Assembly: GCA_949287505.1 (NCBI GenBank)
Contig: CASEGX010000056.1
Location: 1 to 58,031 of the forward strand
Reading direction: 5' to 3'
DNA from: an uncultured Spirochaetales bacterium
Lineage (GTDB): Bacteria > Spirochaetota > Spirochaetia > Sphaerochaetales > Sphaerochaetaceae
DNA length: 58,031 nt
In this document: positions 33,000 to 40,563 of the stretch, piece after piece
Position numbering within the stretch: the stretch's first letter is position 1
Layout of the letters: each line of letters begins with the position of its first letter
Made by a program: the position numbers and the translations under genes
Notes under the pieces: generated by a model
Told to the model about the DNA's origin: nothing
Databases searched by the model: none
What the model saw: the letters and a program-made list of their open reading frames with translations, nothing else

Positions 33000-35669
33000 A
33001 TGAAAAAGAAATCTATTCTTCTGACATGCATCGTCGCGGTTATGGCTCTTGCCATGTTCGTAGGATGCGATAATGCGCCTGTTCTTCCCAGCTTCGTAGT
33101 TGGCGGAAATGCAGAATCAGGCGATTTCCTTGCTGGTCAGACTTTTGATCCTGGCAGATTCTCTGTCAGAGTTGACTATGACAATGGAAAGAAGGTTGAG
33201 AATGATGCAACTGCAAAGGTTGTATTCAATGATGAAAACAAAAATGGCAAGGTTGATTTCGGAGAGACAGCAACTGTTACTTATGGAATCAGCTATGAGG
33301 GAGATCCTGTTCGTGAGAAGGTGACACTTAATGTTTATTCCATTAAGAATCTTGCAGTTACAGCTCCTGAAGTGAATGAGGACGCTGCAGCAAAGCTTCG
33401 CCCAGAGGATATTACAGTTGTTGCAACATATCTTGATTCTGCAAATGCAGAGAAGACAATGACTCTTACTTCCTCAGAGTACTCAATCGATACAGCTGTA
33501 AATTATGTTGGTAATGCACCTTCATCTGCAGAGCCTCAGGTTCAGGCCTATTACAATGTAATTCCTTCTGTCGGTATTGGAGTAGATGGAGCAAAGGTCT
33601 ACGGCAAGCTTTATTTTACAGCTGAGTTCGAACCATCAAAGGTATATACAGCAGATGATATACTTGCAATCGGAGATATTTCTGCAAAGTCTAGTCTCAA
33701 GCTTTATGCTTTTGATTATGATTATGTTCCAAGGCCGTCATTCGATGATGTGAATATCTATGTTAAGTATAAAGATGTTCAGTATCCTCATGATGCAGGA
33801 AATGACAACTGGGTAGAGTGGGATATTCTTACAGAGAATATTGAAGGCCTTGATCTTATGTATGTTGATGAAAAAGGCCTTCCTCTTTCAGCAGAAGATC
33901 TTACAGGTGTAAGTACTCTTAAGATGAGAGCTGTTCTTGGTGATCTCCGTGCTGAGTCTTCCACAGAAGTAACACTCAAGACAATTGAGGTTAATATTGA
34001 AGCAGCAGACAGCTTCAAGGCATCTGCTCTGTATACAGATACTGCTCTTCCTGCAATCAATGCTACGGATTTCGTTGTCACATATACAGATAATGTCGAT
34101 AGCATAAAGGATTATGTTCCTGCAGAGGATCTTGTCCTCGTATATGGATATTATGAAACAGTAGATAAAATTGTTGAAGTTCAGCCGGGTACAGTTGTAA
34201 AGGCTCCAAATATGACAATTTCTGTGTTTGCTAAGTACCATGGAGTAATCAGTGAGACAGGCGTTGTTGTTGGAACAACTAAAAATCGTCCAACCCCTGA
34301 TCCGGCTATCACAGGTATTGAGGCAACTCTTGTACAGGGTGCAGCACTTCCTGCAAAGATGCTTTCATACAATGAAACAGGACTTACCAAAGCTCTTGGT
34401 ATTGTTGCTGGTGGAAGCGTGAAGGTTACACCTGTTTATGATATTGAAGATGAGGATAATCTGACAACTGTTGCGCCAACTCGTGTAAGACTCTCAACAT
34501 CGGCTGAGAAGTTCGTACAGCCTGTTGCAACAAGCTTCACTGGTGAGGATCCTCTCTACATCCTTGTTGAGTATGATGTTGAAGGAGAGGATGAAAAGAC
34601 TACAACATTTGTTGATGCTATCGACATTGCTGATTCTCTCACAGCATCTTATGCTACTGAGCTTGAAGTTTCCTATGGCTACAGCATGGTTACAGAAGCT
34701 ACAAAAGATAGCGATGTCGCAAGCCAGGTACCAATGATCGATGCTACAATTGTTGATTTCCAGGTTGAAGCAGTTAACGATGATGGTGTTGTTGCAATTC
34801 TTGATGACTATAGATTCCTTGATGAAGAGAACAATTTCATAGAATTTGATCCTTCGGAGTATGAAGTCACAGAAAAGGCATCTGATCCATATAAGGTAAC
34901 TGCACTTCTTGAGACAGAGACTGGAAGAGACTATGTGACATCTGCTGCTTTCACATTCAAAGCTGGAGAAAGCTGGATTGATTTCGATAGCATTGTGGAC
35001 AATCTTGAGTTCACACTGGCAGCTGGCTATGACAATAGGGTCGGACAGAAGATTTCTGCTAAGGCGGATGATTATGAAATCGTTGCAGAAAGCTATGCAG
35101 ACGCTGTTCATGGTACATTTGCTGAGGATTCTGCACCTATCACAATCACAAAAGTTGAGATTGTTGATGACGGAGCTCAGTCACCAGCTGGTAAGCTGAT
35201 TGAAGCTACAGGTAACTCTGTAATATTCACTGTCACATATGAAGGAAAGGATGGTGAGATATCTGATTCTGTTGAGATTGAGGATGTATGGACATTTGAT
35301 GGTGTATCTTACATTGATCTTGATGGTGATAATTTCACATTCCAGTATCTCAATGAAGAGAGCGGTGAGTATGAGGAAATTTCTAGCTTTGATAATGGTA
35401 CAGCATACAAGGTAGAAAATCTCAAGCTTGCTGGATATACAGCTTATGGCGATGTAACTGTTCCTGGCTTCACTGTATATGATACCTCTTATGGAAAGAA
35501 GTCTGAAGTTTCTGCTGAATTCACAGCTCAGAACGGACACGTCTATACCATTGAGGTAGAAGGATATACAGCAGCTGTAGAGACTTCATCTCTTGAAGAA
35601 GCTCCAGAAGGAGCAATGGGTAAGTATGTTGCAGTAGAGAATACAGCAACAGATCCGATTGAGTTCTGA
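33000..35669 (+). CDS. Large surface lipoprotein with repeated Ig-like beta domains
   Basis: An 889-residue lipoprotein. The signal peptide MKKKSILLTCIVAVMALAMFVGC ends in a lipobox (MFVGC, Cys23). The mature part is acidic, almost free of Cys and full of strand-like segments of 80-100 residues: FDPGRFSVRVDYDNGKKVENDATAKVVFNDENKNG, ITVVATYLDSANAEKTMTLTSSEYSID, INATDFVVTYTDNVDSIKDYV and similar. This pattern fits bacterial Ig-like domains as in surface adhesins or glycan-binding proteins. The repeats are diverged, and I cannot count them exactly. GGAGGAG precedes the ATG by eleven bases. Codon use (many GCA, GTT, ACA) is more AT-rich than in neighbouring housekeeping genes. A G10 tract in its promoter region suggests phase-variable expression. 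Confidence 0.8.
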   Translation: MKKKSILLTCIVAVMALAMFVGCDNAPVLPSFVVGGNAESGDFLAGQTFDPGRFSVRVDYDNGKKVENDATAKVVFNDENKNGKVDFGETATVTYGISYEGDPVREKVTLNVYSIKNLAVTAPEVNEDAAAKLRPEDITVVATYLDSANAEKTMTLTSSEYSIDTAVNYVGNAPSSAEPQVQAYYNVIPSVGIGVDGAKVYGKLYFTAEFEPSKVYTADDILAIGDISAKSSLKLYAFDYDYVPRPSFDDVNIYVKYKDVQYPHDAGNDNWVEWDILTENIEGLDLMYVDEKGLPLSAEDLTGVSTLKMRAVLGDLRAESSTEVTLKTIEVNIEAADSFKASALYTDTALPAINATDFVVTYTDNVDSIKDYVPAEDLVLVYGYYETVDKIVEVQPGTVVKAPNMTISVFAKYHGVISETGVVVGTTKNRPTPDPAITGIEATLVQGAALPAKMLSYNETGLTKALGIVAGGSVKVTPVYDIEDEDNLTTVAPTRVRLSTSAEKFVQPVATSFTGEDPLYILVEYDVEGEDEKTTTFVDAIDIADSLTASYATELEVSYGYSMVTEATKDSDVASQVPMIDATIVDFQVEAVNDDGVVAILDDYRFLDEENNFIEFDPSEYEVTEKASDPYKVTALLETETGRDYVTSAAFTFKAGESWIDFDSIVDNLEFTLAAGYDNRVGQKISAKADDYEIVAESYADAVHGTFAEDSAPITITKVEIVDDGAQSPAGKLIEATGNSVIFTVTYEGKDGEISDSVEIEDVWTFDGVSYIDLDGDNFTFQYLNEESGEYEEISSFDNGTAYKVENLKLAGYTAYGDVTVPGFTVYDTSYGKKSEVSAEFTAQNGHVYTIEVEGYTAAVETSSLEEAPEGAMGKYVAVENTATDPIEF

Positions 35670-35720
35670 TTCAGAGTGTCTTCGGAATACTATTAAAAAT
35701 AGTTTCTAAGCAAAGCAAAA

Positions 35721-35750
35721 CCTGTTCCTGACCTTTCAGTCAGGGACAGG
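35721..35750. terminator. Long hairpin between the lipoprotein and HTH genes
   Basis: CCTGTTCCTGAC (35721-35732) and GTCAGGGACAGG (35739-35750) pair with one mismatch around CTTTCA. On the plus strand there is no U-tract after it (ACTTCCAGGAGG); on the minus strand TTTTGC follows. It lies six bases before the Shine-Dalgarno of the HTH gene, so it may be a barrier to exonucleases or an attenuator rather than a plain terminator. Confidence 0.5.
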
Positions 35751-35767
35751 ACTTCCAGGAGGACGAA

Positions 35768-35986
35768 ATGGAAACAAATGAAACGTCCCTCCGAGGTAGC
35801 AGAACAAGGATTCCAAATGCAAAGCGACAGGAATGCCTGAAGCTCTTTGAACAGGGATACGGATATAAAAAGACTGCTCAGCTTACGGAACTGAATATGT
35901 ATACAGTACGTGAGTATAAGCGGAGGTTTGCTTCAGGTGATAACACCTGGGCAGACCGGGGCGGAGGGAAAGCCTTCGCTCAATGA
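35768..35986 (+). CDS. Small helix-turn-helix protein, transposase-N-terminus-like
   Basis: A 72-residue protein. Residues 20-52 form a helix-turn-helix like that at the start of IS3/IS630-type transposases (AKRQECLKLFEQGYGYKKTAQLTELNMYTVREYKRRF), followed by a basic, Gly-rich tail (SGDNTWADRGGGKAFAQ). AGGAGG stands five bases before the ATG. It is complete, with its own terminator downstream, and no catalytic DDE domain or inverted repeats surround it, so it is either a domesticated DNA-binding protein or a residue of a mobile element. Confidence 0.65.
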   Translation: METNETSLRGSRTRIPNAKRQECLKLFEQGYGYKKTAQLTELNMYTVREYKRRFASGDNTWADRGGGKAFAQ

Positions 35987-36030
35987 AACAGGTAAGAAGA
36001 GTGTTCAACCTCTTCCAAAGTTTATCTAAT

Positions 36031-36061
36031 GGGCTCATCCATCTCCGGGTGAGCCCTTTTT
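36031..36061 (+). terminator. Rho-independent terminator
   Basis: GGGCTCA (36031-36037) and TGAGCCC (36050-36056), with two inner G-C pairs, followed by TTTTT. It ends the HTH gene unit and abuts the stop codon of the convergent ATPase gene. Confidence 0.85.
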
Positions 36062-37376
36062 AAAGCAGTTTCTCAAGTGCATCTATATTCAGAAGCCAGA
36101 GTGCATATAAAGGAAGCGAAAGAATTCCATCTTCGAATCCAAAGTTCCTTGTTGATACACGTATGCTCAGTTTAGGCTTAAACATGGTTCTGTATATAGA
36201 TAGACTCCTTGATTTGACATGGCTGCTTGCTTTAACCTCGACAGGGATGATATAAGCTCCGCATTGGATGATGAAATCTATTTCGGCCTGTCCTGAAGAC
36301 TCCCAATAGAAGAGTGGGATATTATTTGCCTCAAGAGATGAAGCTACATAGTTTTCTGTAAGTCCTCCCATGAATCTTTCGCCCATCTGATTAAGGATGC
36401 TTTCCTTTGGCATTCCTGCCATATTAACAAGCAGGCCAGGATCAGACAGATACAGTTTGAAAGCAGATAAATCTTCATATGCTTTTATCGGAATTTCAGG
36501 TGTCGTTATTCTCTTACATCTCAGCGTGAGTCCTGCAGCTGATAACCATTCAAGGGATTTCCCGAAAATGGCAGATGTTGCACCTTTCCGTATAAGATTG
36601 TACTGGAATTTCTTATTCTCTTTTGCCAGCTGCATTGGTATTGTGTCAAAAGCCCTCTGAGCAAGGATTTTGTTTGAATCGTCGGCGTATTTCGCGATAT
36701 CAGACCTGTAATCAGAAAGGATTTCGGATTGTATATCTCCAGCTTGGGTGTAGCTTCCGGTATTGATGTACGTCATGACAGCTTCCGGCATTCCCCCGAT
36801 AATCAGATAATCTCTATATAAAGAGAGCAACTCTTCATGGGTTGTTGCTGGTAAGGCCATCTGCTTCTGGAAAGCTTCTCTGCATTTATTCATTAGCTGT
36901 TCTTTACCTGATGCAAGAAGAAATTCTCCAAAATCCATCGGAAATAACCTCACAGTTTTTACTTTTCCTACTGGAAATGAGAAATCATCACGTTTTAATG
37001 CAACCCCAAGAAGACTGCCAGCACCTATCACATAGTAGTCTTTTTTGCTTTCATAGAAATACTTGAGAGATGTTATTGCTCTCGGACATGCTTGTATCTC
37101 ATCAAGGATTAGCAAAGTTTTGCCTTCTATAAATGGCTTGTCTGTAAAAAGCTCAAGTTCTGAAATTATATTTTCAGGTACCAGATTCTCTTCGAAGATT
37201 GCCTTTGCTCTTGGTGTTTTTTCGAAATCAACAGCAATAATAGATGAGAAATACCTTTCTCCGAATTCTTTCATTATATATGTCTTTCCGGTTTGTCTTG
37301 CTCCCGTTAGAAGAAGAGGTTTTCGTTTTTCTTCACTTTTCCATTTCAGAAGGATTTCTTCGATTTTCCTGTACAT
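36060..37376 (-). CDS. DUF4143-type AAA ATPase
   Basis: A 438-residue protein of the widespread AAA_14 + DUF4143 family. The ATPase has Walker A LTGARQTGKTYIMKEF (residues 22-38), Walker B KTLLILDEIQACPRAITSLKYF (about 86-107) and sensor VIGAGSLLGVAL. The C-terminal DUF4143 part contains FYWESSGQAEIDFIIQCGAYIIPVEVKASSHVKSRSLSIY, a PD-(D/E)XK-like core, and ends with LPLYALWLLNIDALEKLL. These proteins are accessory, common in gut bacteria and of unclear function. The gene is AT-rich. The ATG has no Shine-Dalgarno; TAAAAT (37388-37383) ends six bases upstream and TGGACT (37411-37406) is a -35 at 17-base spacing. Confidence 0.85.
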   Translation of the reverse strand: MYRKIEEILLKWKSEEKRKPLLLTGARQTGKTYIMKEFGERYFSSIIAVDFEKTPRAKAIFEENLVPENIISELELFTDKPFIEGKTLLILDEIQACPRAITSLKYFYESKKDYYVIGAGSLLGVALKRDDFSFPVGKVKTVRLFPMDFGEFLLASGKEQLMNKCREAFQKQMALPATTHEELLSLYRDYLIIGGMPEAVMTYINTGSYTQAGDIQSEILSDYRSDIAKYADDSNKILAQRAFDTIPMQLAKENKKFQYNLIRKGATSAIFGKSLEWLSAAGLTLRCKRITTPEIPIKAYEDLSAFKLYLSDPGLLVNMAGMPKESILNQMGERFMGGLTENYVASSLEANNIPLFYWESSGQAEIDFIIQCGAYIIPVEVKASSHVKSRSLSIYRTMFKPKLSIRVSTRNFGFEDGILSLPLYALWLLNIDALEKLL

Positions 37377-37392
37377 ATCCGAATTTTAATAT

Positions 37393-37457
37393 GAAATGAC
37401 TTTTAAGTCCATAAAAATCACTTCATAAATGATTTTTCCCAAGTTAAAAGTCATTTC
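37393..37457. repeat. Nested inverted repeats at the DUF4143 ATPase promoter
   Basis: The outer arms GAAATGACTTTTAA (37393-37406) and TTAAAAGTCATTTC (37444-37457) match perfectly over 14 bases. Inside, AAAAATCA (37413-37420) and TGATTTTT (37430-37437) match over eight bases. The left outer arm occupies the spacer of the ATPase promoter and touches its -35, so protein binding would block transcription. The right outer arm lies toward the divergent ACT gene. Confidence 0.7.
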
Positions 37458-37562
37458 TGAGATTATATTGTGTAAATATTTTTGTGGTTCGCAGTCTGTT
37501 TCCGGCCTGTGCTCTTTGCCTTTTTCTTTCTCTTCTGTAGAATCTCTCTGGATGGAGTTTTT

Positions 37563-37835
37563 ATGAGAAAGTCTATTATTACCGTAGTTGGCAAGGATCA
37601 GGTGGGTATCATTGCCAGAGTCTGCACATATCTTGCAGAAAACAATGTGAACATTCTTGATATCAGCCAGACGATTGTCGATGGTTTTTTCAACATGATG
37701 ATGATCTGTGATGCGAATAATGCCAAGAAGGAGTTTTTAACGCTTTCTGATGAATTGGAAGCTCTTGGAAAAGGAATGGGGTGTATTATCAAGCTTCAGA
37801 GAGAAGAGATTTTTGACAGCATGCAGAGGATCTGA
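37563..37835 (+). CDS. ACT domain protein (UPF0237 family)
   Basis: A 90-residue single ACT domain ([48 protein letters not shown]). ACT domains bind amino acids or other small ligands and form oligomers. The Gly in GKDQVGIIA at the strand-helix turn is the usual ligand-contact position. I use the ATG at 37563, five bases after GGAG; longer in-frame starts would add a Phe-rich, unlikely N-terminus. Two bases separate it from the DUF711 gene. This UPF0237-UPF0210 pair is conserved across many anaerobes, so the ACT domain probably regulates its partner. Confidence 0.92.
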   Translation: MRKSIITVVGKDQVGIIARVCTYLAENNVNILDISQTIVDGFFNMMMICDANNAKKEFLTLSDELEALGKGMGCIIKLQREEIFDSMQRI

Positions 37836-37837
37836 AG

Positions 37838-39202
37838 ATGATCAACATCAGTGAAGTAATAGAAACCAATACCATGATAGAGAAAGAGAACCTTGATGTG
37901 AGGACCATCACACTGGGGATTTCTCTTCTTGACTGCATTTCCTCTGATCTCGATACCCTTTGTGACAATATCTACAGGAAGATAACGAGAGAGGCTGAAA
38001 ATCTCGTGAGGACTGGAAATGAGATTGAGAGGGAGTTTGCGATTCCTGTTGTCAACAAACGTATCTCCGTTACTCCTATCGGGATTATCGGGGCAGCTGC
38101 TTGCAAGACCCCAGAGGATTTTGTCTGCATTGCAAAGGCCTTGGATAAGGCTGCGGAGAAGGTAGGGGTTAATTTCCTCGGAGGCTACTCTGCACTATGC
38201 GCAAAGGGCATGACAAATGCAGAGAGACTGCTTATTGAATCCATTCCTGAAGCGCTTTCAGTGACAGAGCGCATCTGCTCGTCTGTCGCACTTGGATCGA
38301 CTAAGACAGGAATAAACATGGATGCTGTTGCTCTGATGGGCAGGATAATAAAGGCAACGGCGGAGAAGACAGCTGACAAGGATTCAATTGGATGCGCAAA
38401 GCTTGTTGTTTTCTGCAATGCTCCTGATGACAATCCGTTCATGGCCGGAGCTTTCCATGGTGTCACAGAAACAGATGCTGTCATAAATGTCGGTGTAAGT
38501 GGTCCTGGCGTTATAAAGCATGCCCTTGAAAGTGTGAAAGGCAAGGATTTTGAGATTCTTGCGGAAACTGTGAAAAAGACAGCTTTCAAGATCACAAGAC
38601 TTGGTCAGCTCGTTGCGAAAGAGGCTTCAAAACGGCTTGGAATACCTTTTGGTATCGTTGATCTCTCTCTCGCTCCGACTCCGGCCATCGGCGACAGTAT
38701 CTCTGATATCCTTGAACTTATGGGGCTTGAAAGAACAGGTGCCCCGGGAACAACTGCAGCTCTGGCTCTTCTCAATGATCAGGTAAAAAAGGGAGGTCTC
38801 ATGGCATCAAGCTATGTCGGAGGTCTCAGCGGTTCATTCATACCGGTAAGTGAGGACCAGGGAATGATAAATGCCGTAAATGCAGGCGCCCTCACCATCG
38901 AGAAGCTGGAGGCGATGACATGTATCTGTTCTGTAGGGCTGGATATGATCGCGATCCCTGGTGATACGAAAGCTTCAACCATCTCTGGAATCATTGCAGA
39001 TGAGATGGCTATCGGCATGGTAAATCAGAAGACAACAGCAGTCCGTCTCATTCCTGTCATAGGAAAGGGAGTAGGGGATACCGCAACATTTGGCGGTCTT
39101 TTAGGATATGCCCCTATAATGAAGGTGAATGAATACTCCTGTGATGATTTCATTTCACGCGGAGGAAGAATCCCTGCACCTGTCCACAGCTTCAAGAACT
39201 GA
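37838..39202 (+). CDS. DUF711 (UPF0210) family protein
   Basis: A 454-residue protein of the PFL-related DUF711/UPF0210 family. Characteristic segments are [93 protein letters not shown], and [44 protein letters not shown]. The enzymatic function is unknown; structures in the family are said to resemble glycyl-radical enzyme barrels without an obvious radical site. It follows the ACT gene closely and is followed by a hairpin. Confidence 0.92.
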   Translation: MINISEVIETNTMIEKENLDVRTITLGISLLDCISSDLDTLCDNIYRKITREAENLVRTGNEIEREFAIPVVNKRISVTPIGIIGAAACKTPEDFVCIAKALDKAAEKVGVNFLGGYSALCAKGMTNAERLLIESIPEALSVTERICSSVALGSTKTGINMDAVALMGRIIKATAEKTADKDSIGCAKLVVFCNAPDDNPFMAGAFHGVTETDAVINVGVSGPGVIKHALESVKGKDFEILAETVKKTAFKITRLGQLVAKEASKRLGIPFGIVDLSLAPTPAIGDSISDILELMGLERTGAPGTTAALALLNDQVKKGGLMASSYVGGLSGSFIPVSEDQGMINAVNAGALTIEKLEAMTCICSVGLDMIAIPGDTKASTISGIIADEMAIGMVNQKTTAVRLIPVIGKGVGDTATFGGLLGYAPIMKVNEYSCDDFISRGGRIPAPVHSFKN

Positions 39203-39210
39203 AAACCAAG

Positions 39211-39242
39211 AGGAGAAAGATTTCATATGAAGTCTTTCTCCT
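39211..39242 (+). terminator. Hairpin after the DUF711 gene
   Basis: AGGAGAAAGA (39211-39220) and TCTTTCTCCT (39233-39242) pair over ten bases with a 12-base, partly self-complementary loop. The following GATGATTCTTTC is a poor U-tract. The rest of the gap up to the LacI promoter (39243-39427) is AT-rich, and I see no other gene in it. Confidence 0.6.
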
Positions 39243-39427
39243 GATGATTCTTTCTATATCATTGACGCCGGATTTGTCTTTAATTGGAAAAAGCACAGAG
39301 TCATTATCTTATGTGATTTCGATTCCACTGGTGCTGTTTTCTGTGGATATAATACCATTGTCTGTACAAAAATATATGGCTTAAATTTATATGTATTTTT
39401 CTAGGGATAAATTCTGATAATTTCTAT

Positions 39428-39479
39428 TTGACAAGTGGGTTTTTGTGATTTAACCTGAACATGCTTAAACGTATAAGCA
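39428..39479 (+). promoter_or_regulatory. Promoter with LacI-type operator in front of the lacI-family gene
   Basis: Consensus TTGACA (39428-39433), 17-base spacer and TAACCT (39451-39456). Right after the -10 lies TGCTTAAACGTATAAGCA (39462-39479), a 9+9 palindrome with one mismatch per arm and a central CpG-like step, typical of LacI/GalR operators. Its place at the transcription start suggests autorepression. Confidence 0.75.
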
Positions 39480-39488
39480 GGGGTGAAG

Positions 39489-40514
39489 ATGGTTACGATA
39501 AGGGAAATCGCAAAACAGGCTGGAGTATCCATAGCAACTGTTTCCTATGTGATAAACGGTGTGGGAAGAGTTTCGGATGATACAAGACGCCGTGTCAATG
39601 CGATTATCGAAGAAACCGGATTCAAACCCAATAAGATGGCCATCGGACTGAAAACGAACTCTGCAAATACAATCGGACTCATTGCGGAGGATATAAGCTC
39701 TGATTTCATTCCCGCTATCATCTGCGGAATAACTGAATTTGCCGAGAAGCATGATCTGAATGTCCTTCTGTATGATCTTCATTTCATGGACAAGCTCTAT
39801 AACAGATATGAGAATCTGGTTTCATTCAAAAACAAGGTGAATGAAAGCATCGGCTATCTTCTTGATTTCCATGTCAACGGAATCATATATCTTGCAATGA
39901 ATGACCGTGATGTCTCAGGTATCATCGAGCCAATAGACAGACCCCTTGTGTATGCATACTGCTATTCTTCCGAGAAGGATAGCTATTCAGTGAGCTACGA
40001 CAATGAGGATGCATCGGCATGGGTGATGGATTATCTTCATTCAAAAGGGCACAGGAATATCCTCATCATCGCAGGCCCTGAGAACTCAAACCCGTCCATA
40101 AGGAGAATGGAAGCAGTCTCTGCATTCATTGCAGAGCATGATGATACCCATGTCCATACAAGATATGGGAACTGGGAATTCGACGATGGCAAGAGGCTTG
40201 CGCTGGAGATGATCGATGAATATCCGGATTCTACAGCACTTGTCGCAATGAATGACCTGATGGCAGCCGGGGCTATTGAAGGACTGCATGAGAGGGGGAA
40301 GAAGCTTCCGGATGAAATGTCTGTAATCGGGTTCGATGACCGGCCAATAGCCTCATACATCTCCCCGCGCCTTACTACGGTTGCACTTCCGCTGAAGGAG
40401 ATAGGACAGAACGCAGTTTCCATGCTTCTGGATCTATGCAAGGGAAAAGAGACACAGGAGAGTGTAAGACTCAAATGCACTCCCATCGAGAGAAATTCTG
40501 TGAGGGAAATATGA
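39489..40514 (+). CDS. LacI-family transcriptional regulator of the arabinoside locus
   Basis: A 341-residue LacI/GalR repressor. The N-terminal helix-turn-helix and hinge are clear: MVTIREIAKQAGVSIATVSYVINGVGRVSDDTRRRVNAIIEETGFKPN. The core is periplasmic-binding-protein-like (TIGLIAEDISSDFIPAIICGITEFAEKHDLNVLLYDL...GHRNILIIAGPENSNPSIRRMEA...DEMSVIGFDDRPIASYISPRLTTV). I take the ATG at 39489 rather than the in-frame GTG six bases earlier; GGGGTG serves as ribosome-binding site. The effector is probably an arabinose-containing oligosaccharide or its breakdown product. It is followed directly by the second operator copy and the GH127 gene. Confidence 0.93.
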   Translation: MVTIREIAKQAGVSIATVSYVINGVGRVSDDTRRRVNAIIEETGFKPNKMAIGLKTNSANTIGLIAEDISSDFIPAIICGITEFAEKHDLNVLLYDLHFMDKLYNRYENLVSFKNKVNESIGYLLDFHVNGIIYLAMNDRDVSGIIEPIDRPLVYAYCYSSEKDSYSVSYDNEDASAWVMDYLHSKGHRNILIIAGPENSNPSIRRMEAVSAFIAEHDDTHVHTRYGNWEFDDGKRLALEMIDEYPDSTALVAMNDLMAAGAIEGLHERGKKLPDEMSVIGFDDRPIASYISPRLTTVALPLKEIGQNAVSMLLDLCKGKETQESVRLKCTPIERNSVREI

Positions 40515-40532
40515 TGTATTTTTCCATAGCAA

Positions 40533-40550
40533 TGCTTAAACGTTTAATTA
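40533..40550 (+). promoter_or_regulatory. Second LacI-type operator, before the GH127 gene
   Basis: TGCTTAAACGTTTAATTA shares its first eleven bases exactly with the operator upstream of the lacI-family gene, and its core TTAAACGTTTAA is a perfect 12-bp palindrome. It ends directly at the Shine-Dalgarno AAGGAG (40551-40556) of the GH127 gene, so repressor binding would block transcription of the catabolic and transport genes. Confidence 0.75.
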
Positions 40551-40563
40551 AAGGAGATTCAGA

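Noticed and set aside
34494..35111. A 205-codon minus-strand open frame in the large lipoprotein gene, rich in Cys and Ile
   Set aside because: It is an artefact of GCA/GTT/ACA-rich sense codons; no membrane or domain pattern is consistent.
35768..35986. A complete insertion sequence around the small HTH gene
   Set aside because: No terminal inverted repeats, target duplication or catalytic transposase domain can be seen on either side.
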